Shown here piece by piece: positions 45,401-55,344 of a stretch of 64,000 nt of DNA; the first letter of the stretch is position 1, and each line of letters opens with the position of its first letter. A model generated the notes under the pieces. It made no database searches. It saw only the letters and a list, made by a program, of their open reading frames with translations, and was not told the DNA's origin. The stretch is from Serpula lacrymans var. lacrymans S7.9. Its lineage: Eukaryota; Basidiomycota; Agaricomycetes; Boletales; Serpulaceae. Location: positions 1,416,053 to 1,480,052 of the forward strand of contig NW_006763301.1 of the NCBI RefSeq assembly GCF_000218685.1. The letters run 5' to 3'. The position numbers were made by a program, and so were the translations under genes.

Positions 45401-46025
45401 GCCGATGCCATACACTCCTCCAGTACACCCATATTCGCCTCCCCCATCATTGGCTAACAACGCTCTTTCAGAGAAGGAGAGGCTGCGGAGAAGATATGAA
45501 GAGCAGGATGCTGCTGCTATGGGTCAGGTTTTACCGCCACAACCACCACCACCTAGAATAGCGAATGGAGCGCGATCCTCTCCGCGGTCTCCCCCAATGC
45601 CGCCTGGCGGGAGTGGGGGTGGTGGATTTAGACCACTCACGGCTGCTGAAGAGAAGGCACAATTGAAGGCGAGATATGAGGCGGAAGAACAACAAGGAAA
45701 TGGTTCTATTCGCCAAAACTCATCGACGGGCCATGACAGTTACACTCCAGCAGTTCCTCCCCCTCCTCCTTTAGCACCGCGGCCTCCAGCCGAATATATC
45801 AAGGAGACACAAGAGGAGGACGCACGTGTACAGTCGTATATAGGAAATGGACTCGTTATGGACGACCCTCATCCTTATTCCGCTTCGTCGCTCAATGGCA
45901 ACGGAAGACAGATAGCGCTGGATATGAGGCCTTTCACTCCTTTCAGTATCGGGCTTCATGGTACTGAGGAGGGCAGCCCCTCCCTTCCGGGTCCACCGAA
46001 ATTTTATTCAAAAAACTCCTACTAA
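42415..46025 (+). CDS. Arrestin-domain protein (ART-like), with assembly gap
   Basis: Predicted alpha-arrestin adaptor that would recruit a ubiquitin ligase to membrane proteins. ATG at 42415 gives MSQVKL, joined to ALQPPPNVDFVIG. The arrestin N-domain reads VEVRVGPQGVKAKWVRVELKK and PFYIRIPESIPPSIAL, and the C-domain includes HLIIERSHTCFGPGDRVSV and LELPVIVSNWPR. A long disordered tail carries at least five imperfect copies of a motif of the form EK.RLRRRYE.QDAAA, between Pro/Ser-rich linkers, so it may form short helices or coiled coils. A run of 307 N (44292-44598) removes part of the tail; the frame on each side is open. Total length is unknown because of the gap. Confidence 0.85.
44292..44598. 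other. Assembly gap (307 N)
   Basis: An unresolved stretch within the arrestin-like coding region. The neighbouring tail is repetitive, which may explain the gap. Confidence 0.99.
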
Positions 46026-46620
46026 CGAGTACTATCTTTTTATATTGATTTCTGCATCTCATTTCTTGAATACATATGCAGTCTAACGTTCATAAATCAT
46101 ATGTTCTTTCATGGGCCCCAAGTGCCGTACCATACGCTACAATAATAACTACAAGCTACACACACTCATTCGACTTCTCCCTCGCTATTTATTTTTCTTT
46201 CTCGTTTTACTTTCGACGTTGATTGGCTAGTAGAGGAAACAAATATTATAATAAAGATGTACCTCATGTCATCTACATCCGACCTCTGTTTCCTGGTTTG
46301 CGACTCTGATGCGATTTGAGAACTGCGTCTGGCCTGGCCTTGAAGTGATGCTGTATTTCATTTAATGTGCATCGCTATGTGCAAGGGATCAGGAGTAGGC
46401 GGTACAGGTCGCCATTCATCATGATCGCCGATTCCGTGATAGATCCGCGAAGAAGCGAACTGCACTTCTGGAAGCTTCTGATCTGGATAGGTGCATTGAC
46501 AATACATTAAGGAATAAATATTTAAGGTATATTTAAGTTATTGGTTACTGGTGTAATCTCTAGGTAGCCGGAACTGCGCTGTAGACTTGAAGAGTGGCAA
46601 CGGCTCTTGCGTTTCTAGTT
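46026..46620. other. Intergenic holding a decayed HSF 3' end
   Basis: Most of this stretch is the degenerate HSF copy described at 46068-46475. The rest is 3' flank of the arrestin-like and decarboxylase genes. Confidence 0.6.
46068..46475 (-). pseudogene. Decayed copy of the HSF gene 3' end
   Basis: This stretch aligns by eye with the 3' flank and last coding part of the HSF gene (about 48533-48995), in the same orientation. Shared blocks include ataataactacaag with the following cattcaacttctc-type sequence, catccgac/catccgat with tgtttcc/cgtttcc, and gtgatagatccg(c/t)gaagaa. Internal deletions and substitutions leave no usable frame. It gives a duplicated HSF end on the far side of the decarboxylase gene. 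Confidence 0.7.
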
Positions 46621-47893
46621 CTAGTTGGCCACATACGCAATGCCCAGATTGAGTTCAACCATTTTACCATCATCAGCAGTCTCCGTGAACACGACTTTTG
46701 TCTCTGGGCGTAAGACAAGACAGTATGTTGACCCACCATAATGAAACATTCCGATTTGATCTCCCTTTTTGACTGCATCTCCTGGCTTGACAGTAATTTC
46801 ACAGCTCGAAATCTCCGCCATGCCTACAGCTATGAAACACATTAAGCCAACACTTGGGTTGTCAAACTCGATGAAGACTAATGCGCGAGTGGCGATGGCG
46901 GTAATGAAGGAAGGATTGAGATCGACAAATAACGTCTACGTCTCCCTCGTCTGGGATCGCAGCATAATAAGTACCTGGAACTGAGACGGTCTTCACGACC
47001 TTGCCATTGACAGGGCTATGCCAACGATGATAGTTAAAGGGGCTCAGGAAAGCCTGGTAAACAGTCCCACCAACGAACAGAGGTGTAAACGTGTCATTGT
47101 CAAGCATATTGACAAGGGAATATGGCTGGCCTTTAAGCCAGAAAGTATCTCGCTTTTTTACGCCGAAGGCCTTGCGGTAGACGGTAGACTCGCAAGCGTT
47201 GCTGATGAAGTTGTCATCGTCAGGATAAACCGGGCGTACAACGTCTCGAAAAGATCTGGTGAAGAAGGCGTCCCAGGACACAAATCCGGGGTACTCCTTG
47301 TTTGGATCTGAGACAAAGAACTCGTCGAAATTCGGCATGAGCTTCAGGGCCTCGGGGCAGAACCACCCATCAGGTTTATTCGTAAGCACGCTACGTGAGG
47401 CAGGCGACTCAAGAAACTCCGACCATACTTTAAGCACCTTAGAGAAATGTTCATTGACCTTGGGATGGGTGAATGCATCCATTCCTGCCCGAGTGTTCAT
47501 AACCAAGTCAAGGACAGCATTGAGGGGAGTTCCTGACAGAGTACCGTGCTGTCCATATCGAGGCGATTCGGTGATAATGGCGTCGAACAAACGCAACATT
47601 GTTTTCCAGTCCTGGACCTATAGATAGTGAGCCTCTTTTAAAAGATTAGCAGTCAACAGTTCATTGCACACCTGCCGTCGATTTGTCTGATTGTTCTCTA
47701 CAGCGAATTGGTCAAACATCCGAGTAAAGCAGTCGCAAATATGGGTATCGCGTTCAATCAACTTTCCAAATTCTTTGATGACTGGATGCAATCCATCGTC
47801 TGAATTATCGCCAGTCTCGGATTGTATTATCATAGTGTGAATAAAATCTCTGAGCTTCTCGGAGTCTGACGTGAGATAGGTAAGGGTAGACAT
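46621..47893 (-). CDS. PsiD-like phosphatidylserine-decarboxylase-family enzyme, apparent frameshift
   Basis: Pyruvoyl-dependent decarboxylase of about 420 residues, of the group that includes the basidiomycete tryptophan decarboxylase PsiD. Exon 1 runs from ATG 47893 (MSTLTYLTSDSEKLRDF) to NRRQ; a phase-0 intron leads to VQDWKTMLRLFDAI. Family blocks: LVMNTRAGMDAFT, FNYHRWHSPVNGKVVKTV, VPGTYYAAIPDEG, MCFIAVGMAEISSCE, and FHYGGSTYCLVL, where the GGST serine would form the pyruvoyl group. After VDVI near 46930 the expected continuation FVDLNPSFITAIATRALVF lies one base out of frame. This implies a one-base loss in a T run, or a 48-nt intron starting gtcgat that would remove those residues. True phosphatidylserine decarboxylase is the alternative function. 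It lacks the cluster palindrome. Confidence 0.85.
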
Positions 47894-48648
47894 GTTATAC
47901 TGGTGATATCCTTGGTCAGATTAGGTTCCGTGAAGAATAGTTCTGGCTTACGAGTGGCTACGATGACGGTGGGTTCTCTAGCTGGAGAAACGTAGCTGTA
48001 AACACAGATCCTTATATAGGGAACATGTTAGGTGTTAAGTTTTGAATGAATGTTCCTACTCGGGTACTCACATTAGTATTGCGGAATGGATCGCGCTAGA
48101 TACAATATTGCGAAGGGACTCATTTGCAATGCATGTGTTGCAAATCGGTACACTAAATGATGAGTGAGAGTCGCAATAGCACTGTTTCAGGTGAAGACTG
48201 TAAGTGATAATTATAAAGGCAAACATTATGCTGTGGACTCAACTTACCGTGAAGCAATGACCACATCCTCAACGACCACATCCTCAACGTTCATATTATA
48301 TTTACACAGGTGTGTGCAGATACTGACCGTACTAGCACTTAGCATCGATCCAGAACGCCAAGGCATCTGAGTCTAAGCTGAATAGTTGACACCGATGCAA
48401 ACGGTATCAACTTCTTAGCTTCCGGTTTTGAAGCTTGAAGTTCATTGTGGCAGCAACCAAGGAGTAGTCCCCCTTCCAATCCCACGCCTCGTAATGCTTC
48501 AAGTCCGAAGTTCAAGTTATTTCAAACACCTAGTATAATACAAATGCAATCTATAATCGATAAATCATGTCTTCTTACACCCGCGTACGTACTAGTACAA
48601 TACTATAATAACTACAAGATAAGCACACCCATTCAACTTCTCTCCTAT
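47894..48648. other. Intergenic between the decarboxylase and HSF
   Basis: Upstream region of the decarboxylase and 3' flank of HSF. It holds two copies of gaccacatcctcaac near 48258-48290. The last 115 bases are the parent of the decayed copy at 46068. No CCGCGG is present. Confidence 0.55.
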
Positions 48649-50879
48649 TTATCTCTTCTTTTTTGCTTTTTGTCCCGGCATTGATTGATTACCATTGACG
48701 GAGGCAACACCTCCTGGAACAGTAGTACCTATATCTGCTACATCCGATTTGCGTTTCCGGTTTTGTGACATTGGTGCGACTGGAGAGCTGTGCATTTGAC
48801 CTGGCATTGAACCCGTCGTGCCGTCTTGAGATGCGACTTCATCTAGAAAGGCGTGTAGTTGTTCAGGTGAAGGATTATTGAGCTTAGTCGGTGCATCGGT
48901 GTGTGCAACGGAAGGATCAAGCTTATCAGCGAGTCGATCCAAGTCCGCGTCTTCATCGCCGCTACGTGATAGATCCGTGAAGAATGCATCAAAATCAAAG
49001 TCCTGCCCCGGATCTCCTTGACCGTGATCCAAGGGCCCGTCAACGCTACCATCCGTGAAAGGCATATCTTGAGATACTGTGTTAGATGTGTTCATAGCAT
49101 TGGGATCCATGCCTAGACTCTCAATCAAAGAATTAATACTGCTGTGCAAAGCATTCACATCAGCATCTATCTCTGCAGCATCCCGATACGTTTTCTGTAG
49201 TCTGTCCTCGCTTTCTACCAGAGGCTCAAAAGGAACAATTTCGTCTGCGGCTGATGGGGCAAGAAGTGAAAGAGAGGAGGGAGAGAAGGACGCGTTGTAT
49301 TGCTCTGGATTAAAACCGCGCGAAACATCCATAGATGGGTCATACGGAGTCAACTGGGAGGTGTGCTGAGGTAAGGGAGGAGCTGGCATCTCTGGTATAG
49401 CATAATTTGATTGCGCAGACAAGGCGGCTAATAAACGTTGCATCTGCGTTGGTGATTGAAGCATTTGAGCCAGGGCAGCTTGAACCATGGCATCATTATT
49501 GTTAGGAGGATTGGTTGTCGTTAGTGAATTCGAATTGGGAGGAGCGGTCTGTGTAGGCTGAGTTGGTTGCCCGTGTAAAGCTCCAAATTGGGGAGATTGT
49601 GAAGCGTATGGTTCCTGCATCCGCGTAGAATCTTGCATCCGAATAGAATCCTGCGTCCGCGCAGAATCCGTTTTATTGGTGGTATTTGACGCGACAAAGG
49701 ATTCACCTGACGAGAATCTAGCTATAGGTGGTTCTATGGACATGAAGCGAGGCGACGCCTCCCGAGATGATGCAAATATTTCTGAGGGAACTACTGATGA
49801 TTCGTGGGTAGCATTAGAAACTGGTGTATCCGTCGATGAAAAATAATCTGAACAATCAACGTGAGATGGACATCAGCAGGTAGCATTGAACGTAAGACAT
49901 ACCTGGCGGCGAGAGATTGGTATTCATACTTGATCGGGACTCTTCGTCTACAATTTCATTGATTTCAACACTCCTTTTCTTGGCGGGGCCATCTGCTATC
50001 ATGAGCCTCTGGGGTTTGCGAGATACTACGGCATGCGAAGGACTATGACTTCCATTTTCCTTGCGTATGGGACTATCAGCATGACCGAAAACACCGGCCA
50101 AGAACTTTAGAATACGATTGATGGTGTCTTGGTGTTTCTTATGGCGTTCGCGAGCAGCCATGGCCTCTTGCCACAAATGCTGATTCGAGTTTTTCAATTC
50201 GTTCAAGTCCGCTGATATCGCTGTTTGATGACGTTTGATAACTGCGATTCCATTAACGATCGAGTTTATGTCTAGTATTTGACCAGCTGAGAGGTTACCG
50301 ACAGCAGTACTGCCATTGGTCGTATCTCTACTGGCACTGGCAACTTCATCTGCGGATTGGGTGGTCTGCTTTTTTCGTTGTATGAGACATAGTAGATCAG
50401 GTTGGCCTCTAAGAAAGTTGGGATGTTCAAAATTCCAGAACTCTGTCTCGTTATCACTCCTAAGGACGCCTTGTTGTAAATGGGTTATTTTGTGAAATCC
50501 GTACATGTTGAGTTGTCGAACAAAAGAGCTGAAGTTCTTATGTTTGAACCATCGCCCCAATACATCGCTGGCGAAGCGTTCTTGATCCAATACTACAGAA
50601 CGAGTGAGCGCCAATAGGAGCGACGCGAATGATTACTGACCAAAAAACGAGTCTCCCGTGTCTGACCATCTGATTAGATCATGGTTCGCATGGTCATTTA
50701 CCATTCTGGAGGACCCAGTGATAGTCATTGATTCAACACTCGCTCAAAGATCGAGAATGTAGCACTTACTCGTACAACTTTTGTAGAAAAGCCGGGACTA
50801 CCTGCCTTGCAGGTCTGTTGAGATGGCTTGAACCCCCGCGTGGTGCTACGGCCAGAGATACTTGCTGATCAGATGCCAT
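48649..50879 (-). CDS. HSF1: Heat shock transcription factor
   Basis: Nuclear trimeric activator that binds nGAAn repeats in stress promoters. ATG at 50879 gives MASDQQVSLAVAPRGG. The DNA-binding domain spans three exons: VVPAFLQKLYE-MVNDHANHDL, IRWSDTGDSFF-VLDQERFASDVL, then KHKNFSSFVRQLNMYGFHKI, the recognition helix and its flank. A heptad-rich segment follows (IVNGIAVIKRHQTAISADLNELKNSNQHLWQEA, shown here only to mark the coiled coil), then RKPQRLMIADGPAKKR and an acidic, Gln/Ser/Pro-rich activation region. The protein ends in a basic KAKKKR. An 18-base repeat codes for RxQDS-type units in the tail. The fold and order are unmistakable. Exon borders in the C-terminal half are less certain. 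Confidence 0.93.
49614..49667. repeat. Three 18-base tandem repeats in the HSF coding region
   Basis: Units at 49614, 49632 and 49650 read like cctgcatccgcgtagaat with 3-4 changes each. They stay in frame and give a repeated Arg-x-Gln-(Asp/Glu)-Ser unit. Confidence 0.85.
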
Positions 50880-51082
50880 GGTTGTGGTTCATGTACAAGC
50901 CGTGAAGGCTGCGGGATGATGGAGAGACGAGTGAAAGGGCTGTGATATCCTGGTACAACACAAACTTGGTGCCACAGTATATTACCTTATTCTTCATCCA
51001 GAACAAATAACTACAAACACATAATTACTCTACTTGCAACGTGGCGGTTACCGGACCGGGCCTCAAGTCTGTCCAGGCTATA

Positions 51083-51903
51083 ATGCTAGGTATGTTGCTT
51101 TTCTACATAGTCAATAGCACACAGCACTGAGTCATCTTTCTCGCAGTGGTTGGACTGACAGGAGGTATTGCCACTGGCAAATCTACCGTATCCAGTTCTT
51201 TGAAATCGAGGCAAATACCTATCATCGACGCTGACATTCTTGCACGCGAAGTTGTCCAACCTGGAACCCGTGGACTTGCTCAAATTGTTGATTACTTTGG
51301 CTCGTCTGTCCTTTTAGCGGACGGGAGCCTTGACCGTAGGAAGCTAGGCTCAATCATTTTCAGCGACGAAGTCAAGAGGAAGAAGCTCAACTCCATCATA
51401 CACCCCGCGGTCACACGGGCTATCTTCTGGAATATTGTTCGTTGCTGGATAAGAGGCGAAAAGATTTGCATCGTCGATGTGCCTTTATTGATTGAAGGTG
51501 GCCTGTGGAAGTGGGTAGGGAGAGTGGTTGTTGTTTACTGGTGCGAGCAATCTTTGGTTCCACCGCTGTACTAGATATTGACCACAAATGCAGTTCGACC
51601 GAAATTCAGCTTCAACGTCTGATGAAACGAGACAACTCATCGCGTGAAGAAGCCTCTGCTCGTCTGAATTCGCAGCTACCTATCTCTCAGAAAGTCGAAT
51701 ACGCAGACATAGTCATCGAAAATTCAGGATCTCTCAAAGATCTCGAGGCCCAAGTTAGCTTTTCCTTGACAAAAATAGAAAGAGAGCTAGGGTGGTCTTG
51801 GAGGATTAGTTGGCTGTTCCCGCCCTTCGGCGTGCTATCTGCCTTATCTGTATTGGCTTGGAGGGCTCTCAAACGGAAAGGACCGCCGGCACGGAGAACA
51901 TGA
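51083..51903 (+). CDS. CAB5: Dephospho-CoA kinase
   Basis: Last enzyme of coenzyme A synthesis: phosphorylates the 3'-OH of dephospho-CoA with ATP. Three exons: ATGCTAG (51083-51089), 51147 to about 51536, and a last exon to 51903. The P-loop GLTGGIATGKST stands at the N-terminus; IPIIDADILAREVVQPG and the HPAV segment (SIIHPAV) are typical, followed by DVPLLIEGGLWKW. The last intron (gtgcga donor) joins VVVVYC to STEIQLQRLMKRDN, restoring the conserved C-x-x-E-x-Q-x-x-R-L block. A hydrophobic C-terminal stretch (WLFPPFGVLSALSVLAW) suggests a membrane anchor, as in fungal mitochondrial forms. It lies head to head with HSF. Confidence 0.95.
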
Positions 51904-52211
51904 TAGATATTTGGTTTACCACCTCGCCATCCTTTATCTTAAAATATACTCCATAAAGACGACGCACGGTCTTTAGTCCGACCCTGTGGCTCATAGTAGC
52001 CCTAATACTTGAATTTGAGGCTCGTCCAAAGCTGCACCCAGCTCTACTATAGTATGTCCGATCTTGGTACGTACGTGCAGTTTCCCCTTATACAAAACTA
52101 GAGTGAAATAATAATAATAGCCGTTGGTAGTCTTTTCTATATTGCAAATAGTCCGTGGTCCGTGTCCTGCACAATAAATACTAGTAAGAATTTAACTACC
52201 GAATCAAATTT
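51904..52211. other. Convergent 3' flank
   Basis: Dephospho-CoA kinase and IML2 end toward each other here. AT-rich, nothing else seen. Confidence 0.6.
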
Positions 52212-55054
52212 CTAGACAATTCCAATCATCTCGCTCTTCGTCGTAATTTCATCCCTAAGCATGCTAATCCTGCTATCGAGCCTCGACGACAGATCAGTGT
52301 TGCTCGTCGCAAGAGCAAGAGCCTGGTCTAACTTCTCGTTCGCAGCCTTCAACACAGGGATCCAAAACTTCTTCCGCTCGTCACCGACTAGCTCCTTCGA
52401 CAAGCAAGTCGCATCCGCTTCTTTAAGCTCAAGAACAGTGAGCTCGAAGATCGACACGCTGGAGACCCAAGAACTGATTTCCGCCATCTTGGCCTGTTGC
52501 TGCGCATCGGCTAAAAATGCACGCGATGCAGAATAGTCGCGTAGCGTTCGATGGACAATGGCGAGTAGCAGAGATCGGACAGCAAGTTCGTCGGGGGTGT
52601 CGAGGTCGACAGGTCCGCTCGTAGGGGATGCGGCAGGGACAATATACGCACTTTCTACGTTGACGGGTGGAGACAGAGAACTCCAGTCCTTGATATGTGC
52701 AATAGCAATGTCTTTGTCGATACGTGCATGAGCATTCCAGACTATAGTGATGGATCGATCAGTAAGGCAAAGCAAGGTCAATGTAGTTCGTGTCAACGCA
52801 CAGATGGCAATTTCTGCAGCATAGGAAATGTTTCATCAATCAGACAGTTTCATCAATCAGACAGTTTAAATGATCATGATGGATGTTGGTTACAGACCTT
52901 CGGCAGGACTAATCTTGATGGCCTCCACAAATCGCCCTTCTGCTCCTCCTCTGCGCTGTTGTTTCTTCTTGTAAAATGCGACTGTACCAAGGCGTTAGAT
53001 GTAGATAATGATGTGCGCGGTGAGTGGCTAACGTTTTTTCTTGATAAAGACTTCTGTGGGCAGATCCTTTCCGGACAGCTTCCGTTTGTCGAGCAAATCA
53101 GGGATCTTATCAAATAGCTCCTGTGCTTTGTCGTAGTTTTGAAGTGAGAATTGACATCCTGGAAGTTGATTAATGGTGAGTATGCACAGATCTTTTTGAG
53201 ACCCACCAGCGGCGATGAAATAGTAGGTAGCGTGACTCCTACGTGGTGTAACGCCTTTTAGTAGACTGCATTGTTTGGGAGGGGAGATCATACCAGGTAT
53301 TGAGCTCCGTCATTCTGATAAACATTTCCGACGACTCTTCGAACCGCCGTTGTGCTAGGAGAGTCCAAGCTAACTCGAATACCAACTAAATGCTATCTGA
53401 GCTAGCATCAAGGATTAGTAGAAAAAACCAACCAATGTATCGGCTTGCGAGAACGAATGCTCTCTTTCTGGCTTCAAACCATCTTGAAGTGTCTTTATAG
53501 CACCCTCAGCATCATGGGTCATGCGGAGGATTTTAGCCTAATGAAATCAATGAATTTATACAGAATGAAAATATAAAGTAGCGACTAACTCGGTTCAATA
53601 TCCACAAGGCACCTGTAGGGTAACGGGAACTGATTCTTGAAAAACAAGCCAATCAGCACAAGGATGTCTGTGCGCAAAGGCCAGGTAATTTGTAGATCAA
53701 CGAACTTCTCTACCAATGCTTTGTATTGTTTGATTATATGTGCTTCATCAGCTTGATACCCAGACATGAGAAGGATGACTCCGTGGTATGTCATCAATAC
53801 AAGACTGTTGCGCGAGTTTGAGTTCAACTACGCAGAATAGAAAGAGCTCTAAACAATCGACTAACCCGGCAAAAATGGCATGCACGTCGGTCCTAGCAGC
53901 GGAAACAGCTAATGCTTGAAGCGCAAGTTTTCTATCATGGTTGAATCCAAAGAACCCTACCACGCCTCTTGAGGGCAGTCAGTGATGATATTGGCGACAA
54001 GATATATCCGTTTCTAACCTAACTTTAGCCGGAAGTAGCGAGAAAACAAGATTGAAGAGGCCAAATCCTGTGGAAAGTAAGTAAATGAAGGGAATACAGT
54101 GTCTTAAGTACCGACCAAAAGCTGTTCCGCCGAGGATGAGCTCTTCTATTGTCCCATTGGCGGCATTTCCGACTGTACCCGGAGCTGCGGTTGGAACTGA
54201 AAGAGTATTAGAGCCAGTCCATCGTCCAAAGAAGCCTGATTTGGTAGATGCCTGGGTGGTAACGGACGGAGTTAAGGAGTTAAGACTGAGGGTAGATGGT
54301 TTGGGAGATGGCGCAGGAGTAGTAGCTGGAGTTGAGTAAGCATCCAAACCGGCAGGATATACAGTCTTGTAAAGTCTGGGTTTGCGTAAGGATATGGAGC
54401 TCATCCTCATGTAGGGTACTCACTTAGTAAACTTGGAGTGGGCACTAGATGATATTAGCTATTTACGAATCATCACGGGTTGATAGTACCTACCTGTTCA
54501 ACTCATACCTACGAAATAATCAGTTGATGATGAGACCATGATCTGAAATTATTCACATACAAGCACTGCAGATATCCGCGATAAGATTCGCTATTCGTGT
54601 GAATTGTTTGACCTGTCAATGGGCATACGGCGCATATTAATGAGGATGAAGTACCTCAGTGCATGGGTTAGACCCAGTAGCACAACAGCATCGGCATGCA
54701 GAATTTCCCATTCTATTCCCGCTTGAAAACGATGCAAGGTGGCAGAAGACTTGGCAGCTTTCACTTGCTTTCTAGCCCCGGCTTCGGATAAGGTTAGGCA
54801 GCGAGTGGCTTCTGCCATCAACGTCGTCTGAGATTATCAAAATAAGCAGCTGATGAATGAAAGGAGATCATGAGACGTACTTCCATTCCCAAGGCAGCCT
54901 CGAGAAATGCGCAAACGCCCAAGCCTAACAAGTGGAAGGGAGATTCCTGCTCGGAGAACGTTTCCCTAGCCGAAATTAATTGATTCGAGAACAAGTGATC
55001 AAAACCCTCGGATGCTGAACGGTACTTGGCTTCAAGTTCCTGTAACGAGGACAT
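52212..55054 (-). CDS. IML2: IML2 / TTC39-like outer-membrane TPR protein (DUF3808)
   Basis: Predicted TPR-type protein of roughly 640 residues. Yeast Iml2 helps clear protein inclusions and is linked to lipid droplets. ATG at 55054 begins [19 protein letters not shown]. Conserved parts include [34 protein letters not shown], the central block [32 protein letters not shown], and a C-terminal ISMLRDEI helix. Thr/Ser/Pro-rich sequence ([15 protein letters not shown]) marks a disordered insert in the middle. Many short introns interrupt the gene. One near 52833-52866 carries a 17-base unit (catcaatcagacagttt) twice in tandem. The gene is unrelated to the metabolite cluster. Confidence 0.88.
52833..52866. 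repeat. Tandem 17-base repeat
   Basis: Two perfect adjacent copies of catcaatcagacagttt, within an IML2 intron. Confidence 0.9.
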
Positions 55055-55344
55055 GGTTAATATTTGAGGAGGAGATGGGGGGTAAGAGTAAGAATGTTGT
55101 TTCTAAATATCACTCCAGTACCAGTGAAACGTCGGCACGGCGCCAAAATGAAATGCTATCCACGCGTACCTGCCGAGGTGCGCCCAAGGTCCATGGACCA
55201 TCGAATTCTCACGGTTACTCCATGTCCATTAATGCTGCTCAAATGAGTCCTTGTTGGGTTTTCGCCATTACAGACTCGGATGAACTGTAGACCAAGCATA
55301 TCAACCACAATTCAACGGTAGCCTGTTAGAAGAGCTGACGGTCA

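Noticed and set aside
45591..45596. CCGCGG inside the arrestin gene, and another at 51407 in the dephospho-CoA kinase
   Set aside because: Both lie in coding exons without the TTCAT/ATGAA arms, so they are chance occurrences.
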